Made by a program: the position numbers and the translations under genes. The notes beneath the pieces were generated by a model. It was given only the letters and a program-made list of their open reading frames with translations, searched no databases and was not told where the DNA came from. A stretch of DNA of 5,435 nt, taken from CAYMFD01 sp964389475 (GTDB lineage: Bacteria; Bacteroidota; Bacteroidia; Chitinophagales; Saprospiraceae). Location: assembly GCA_964389475.1 (NCBI GenBank), contig CAYMFD010000170.1:1-5435 (forward strand), written 5' to 3'. Numbering within the stretch: the stretch's first letter is position 1; the number at the start of each line of letters is the position of its first letter. Below are positions 4,832 through 5,435 of the stretch, piece by piece.

Positions 4832-5347
4832 ATGAAGGTAAGAATAGTGGGTGAGCGGGTCACGCTACGATCGGTGGTAGAGCAAGATTGTAAAGCCATA
4901 TACGAGTACCGAAAAGACGCCTCTACCAATCGCTATCAGGGGTGGATACCCGAGTCTGAGCAAGAGGTCATTTACAAGTTGTGTGGAGTAATTGATAAAG
5001 CTAGTCCGACTCCCTCGTGGTCGCAGGTAGTCATCTGTCTAGGAGGTGGAGAGATTATAGGAGATATCGGTTATGCGATAGATGGTGACAGCTGCGAGCT
5101 AGGTTGCACGCTAGCAGTCGCCCATCATGGTAACGGATACGCTGTGACGGGGCTCAGGCTATTAATCGATCACCTGCAAAAAAATTACGAGATCGTAACC
5201 TTCACAGCCAGTATCGACCCTCGCAATGCCGCGGCTGCACGGCTGCTGTGCCTTTTAGGATTTGACCATGTCTCCATGACTAGGCAGGCATATAAGATCC
5301 GTAACGAGTGGGTAGATGACGCAGTCTATAACCTATCTATACCTTAG
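4832..5347 (+). CDS. GNAT family N-acetyltransferase, RimJ/RimL type
   Basis: A predicted cytosolic acetyl-CoA-dependent N-acetyltransferase of 171 residues. The RimJ/RimL-like opening GERVTLRSVVEQD (7-19) is followed by IYEYRKDASTNRYQGW (23-38), the central strand GEIIGDIGYAI (73-83), the acetyl-CoA segment ELGCTLAVAHHGNGYAVTGLRLLIDH (89-114), and the C-terminal TASIDPRNAAAARLLCLLGF (125-144), where asparagine and LLxxLGF are family marks. The phosphate-binding loop reads HHGNGYA, a good fit to QxxGxG/A. The substrate (ribosomal protein, antibiotic or small amine) is not predictable. A GTG at 4829 overlapping the preceding TAG is an alternative start adding one residue, and I prefer the ATG. 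Only 2 bases separate it from the preceding stop (TAG-TG-ATG), so it is translationally linked to the flavin reductase gene. Confidence 0.9.
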   Translation: MKVRIVGERVTLRSVVEQDCKAIYEYRKDASTNRYQGWIPESEQEVIYKLCGVIDKASPTPSWSQVVICLGGGEIIGDIGYAIDGDSCELGCTLAVAHHGNGYAVTGLRLLIDHLQKNYEIVTFTASIDPRNAAAARLLCLLGFDHVSMTRQAYKIRNEWVDDAVYNLSIP

Positions 5348-5435
5348 TCTCTTCTGATCTTTAGTTTACCCTGAGAGTATAGCGATATGCCGTGCAGTAG
5401 AAAGGCGCCAATAAGTAGGAGACCCACCCTCATCA
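5344..5435 (-). CDS. Likely C-terminal end of a membrane protein (partial)
   Basis: The - strand frame ending in TAA at 5346-5344 is open to the window edge and encodes a hydrophobic helix (VGLLLIGAFLLHGISLY) followed by a polar, basic end (SQGKLKIRRD). This is what the last transmembrane helix and cytoplasmic tail of a multi-pass membrane protein look like. An ATG lies almost at the edge (5433-5431), so a 29-residue peptide cannot be excluded, but a truncated longer gene is likelier. Its stop codon overlaps the stop of the convergent GNAT gene (shared bases 5345-5346). The family is not recognisable from so little. A competing - strand frame is shorter and not hydrophobic. Confidence 0.5.
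   Translation of the reverse strand, partial: MRVGLLLIGAFLLHGISLYSQGKLKIRRD

Overview
The window looks like ordinary chromosomal DNA from a member of the Bacteroidota. Three things point there. A DUF2480-type gene and a short DUF4834-like gene are present, and both families are, to my knowledge, Bacteroidota families. The promoter-like sites have a TTG / (T)AnnTTTG layout with a 19-20 bp spacer and no Shine-Dalgarno-like sequence before most starts. The 717 bp intergenic stretch carries palindromic repeats with arms acttcga/tcgaagt, a type I recall as common between genes in this phylum. I cannot name a genus.

Layout. Positions 1-408 hold the 3' end of an unrecognised gene (+). Positions 409-1125 have no credible gene. 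They hold a cluster of degenerate palindromic repeats, two further hairpins and an AT-rich stretch, and end in a promoter. Positions 1126-2351 are a tight + strand operon: scpB (chromosome condensation/segregation), a DUF2480 gene starting on the base after the scpB stop, and a 42-residue membrane-anchored DUF4834-like peptide overlapping the DUF2480 stop as ATGA. A hairpin between convergent genes follows. On the - strand, read right to left from 3860, are a membrane-anchored thioredoxin-like protein (WCGPC), folB (dihydroneopterin aldolase) overlapping it as GTGA, and a Uma2-family nuclease-like protein. On the + strand from 3975 are a flavin reductase-like FMN protein and a GNAT acetyltransferase starting 3 bases after its stop. 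Positions 5344-5435 probably hold the C-terminal end of a - strand membrane protein whose stop overlaps that of the acetyltransferase gene.

How the genes fit together. The thioredoxin/folB/Uma2 group and the flavin reductase/GNAT group diverge from a 114 bp gap in which two promoter candidates have -33 elements one base apart. Beyond shared transcription I see no single pathway. I find no defence island, CRISPR array, insertion sequence, tRNA or rRNA, and no convincing new system. The points most worth a second look are the repeat cluster with its mutually exclusive foldings, the palindrome inside the scpB promoter, the scpB-DUF2480-DUF4834 linkage, and the facing promoters at 3888-3949.
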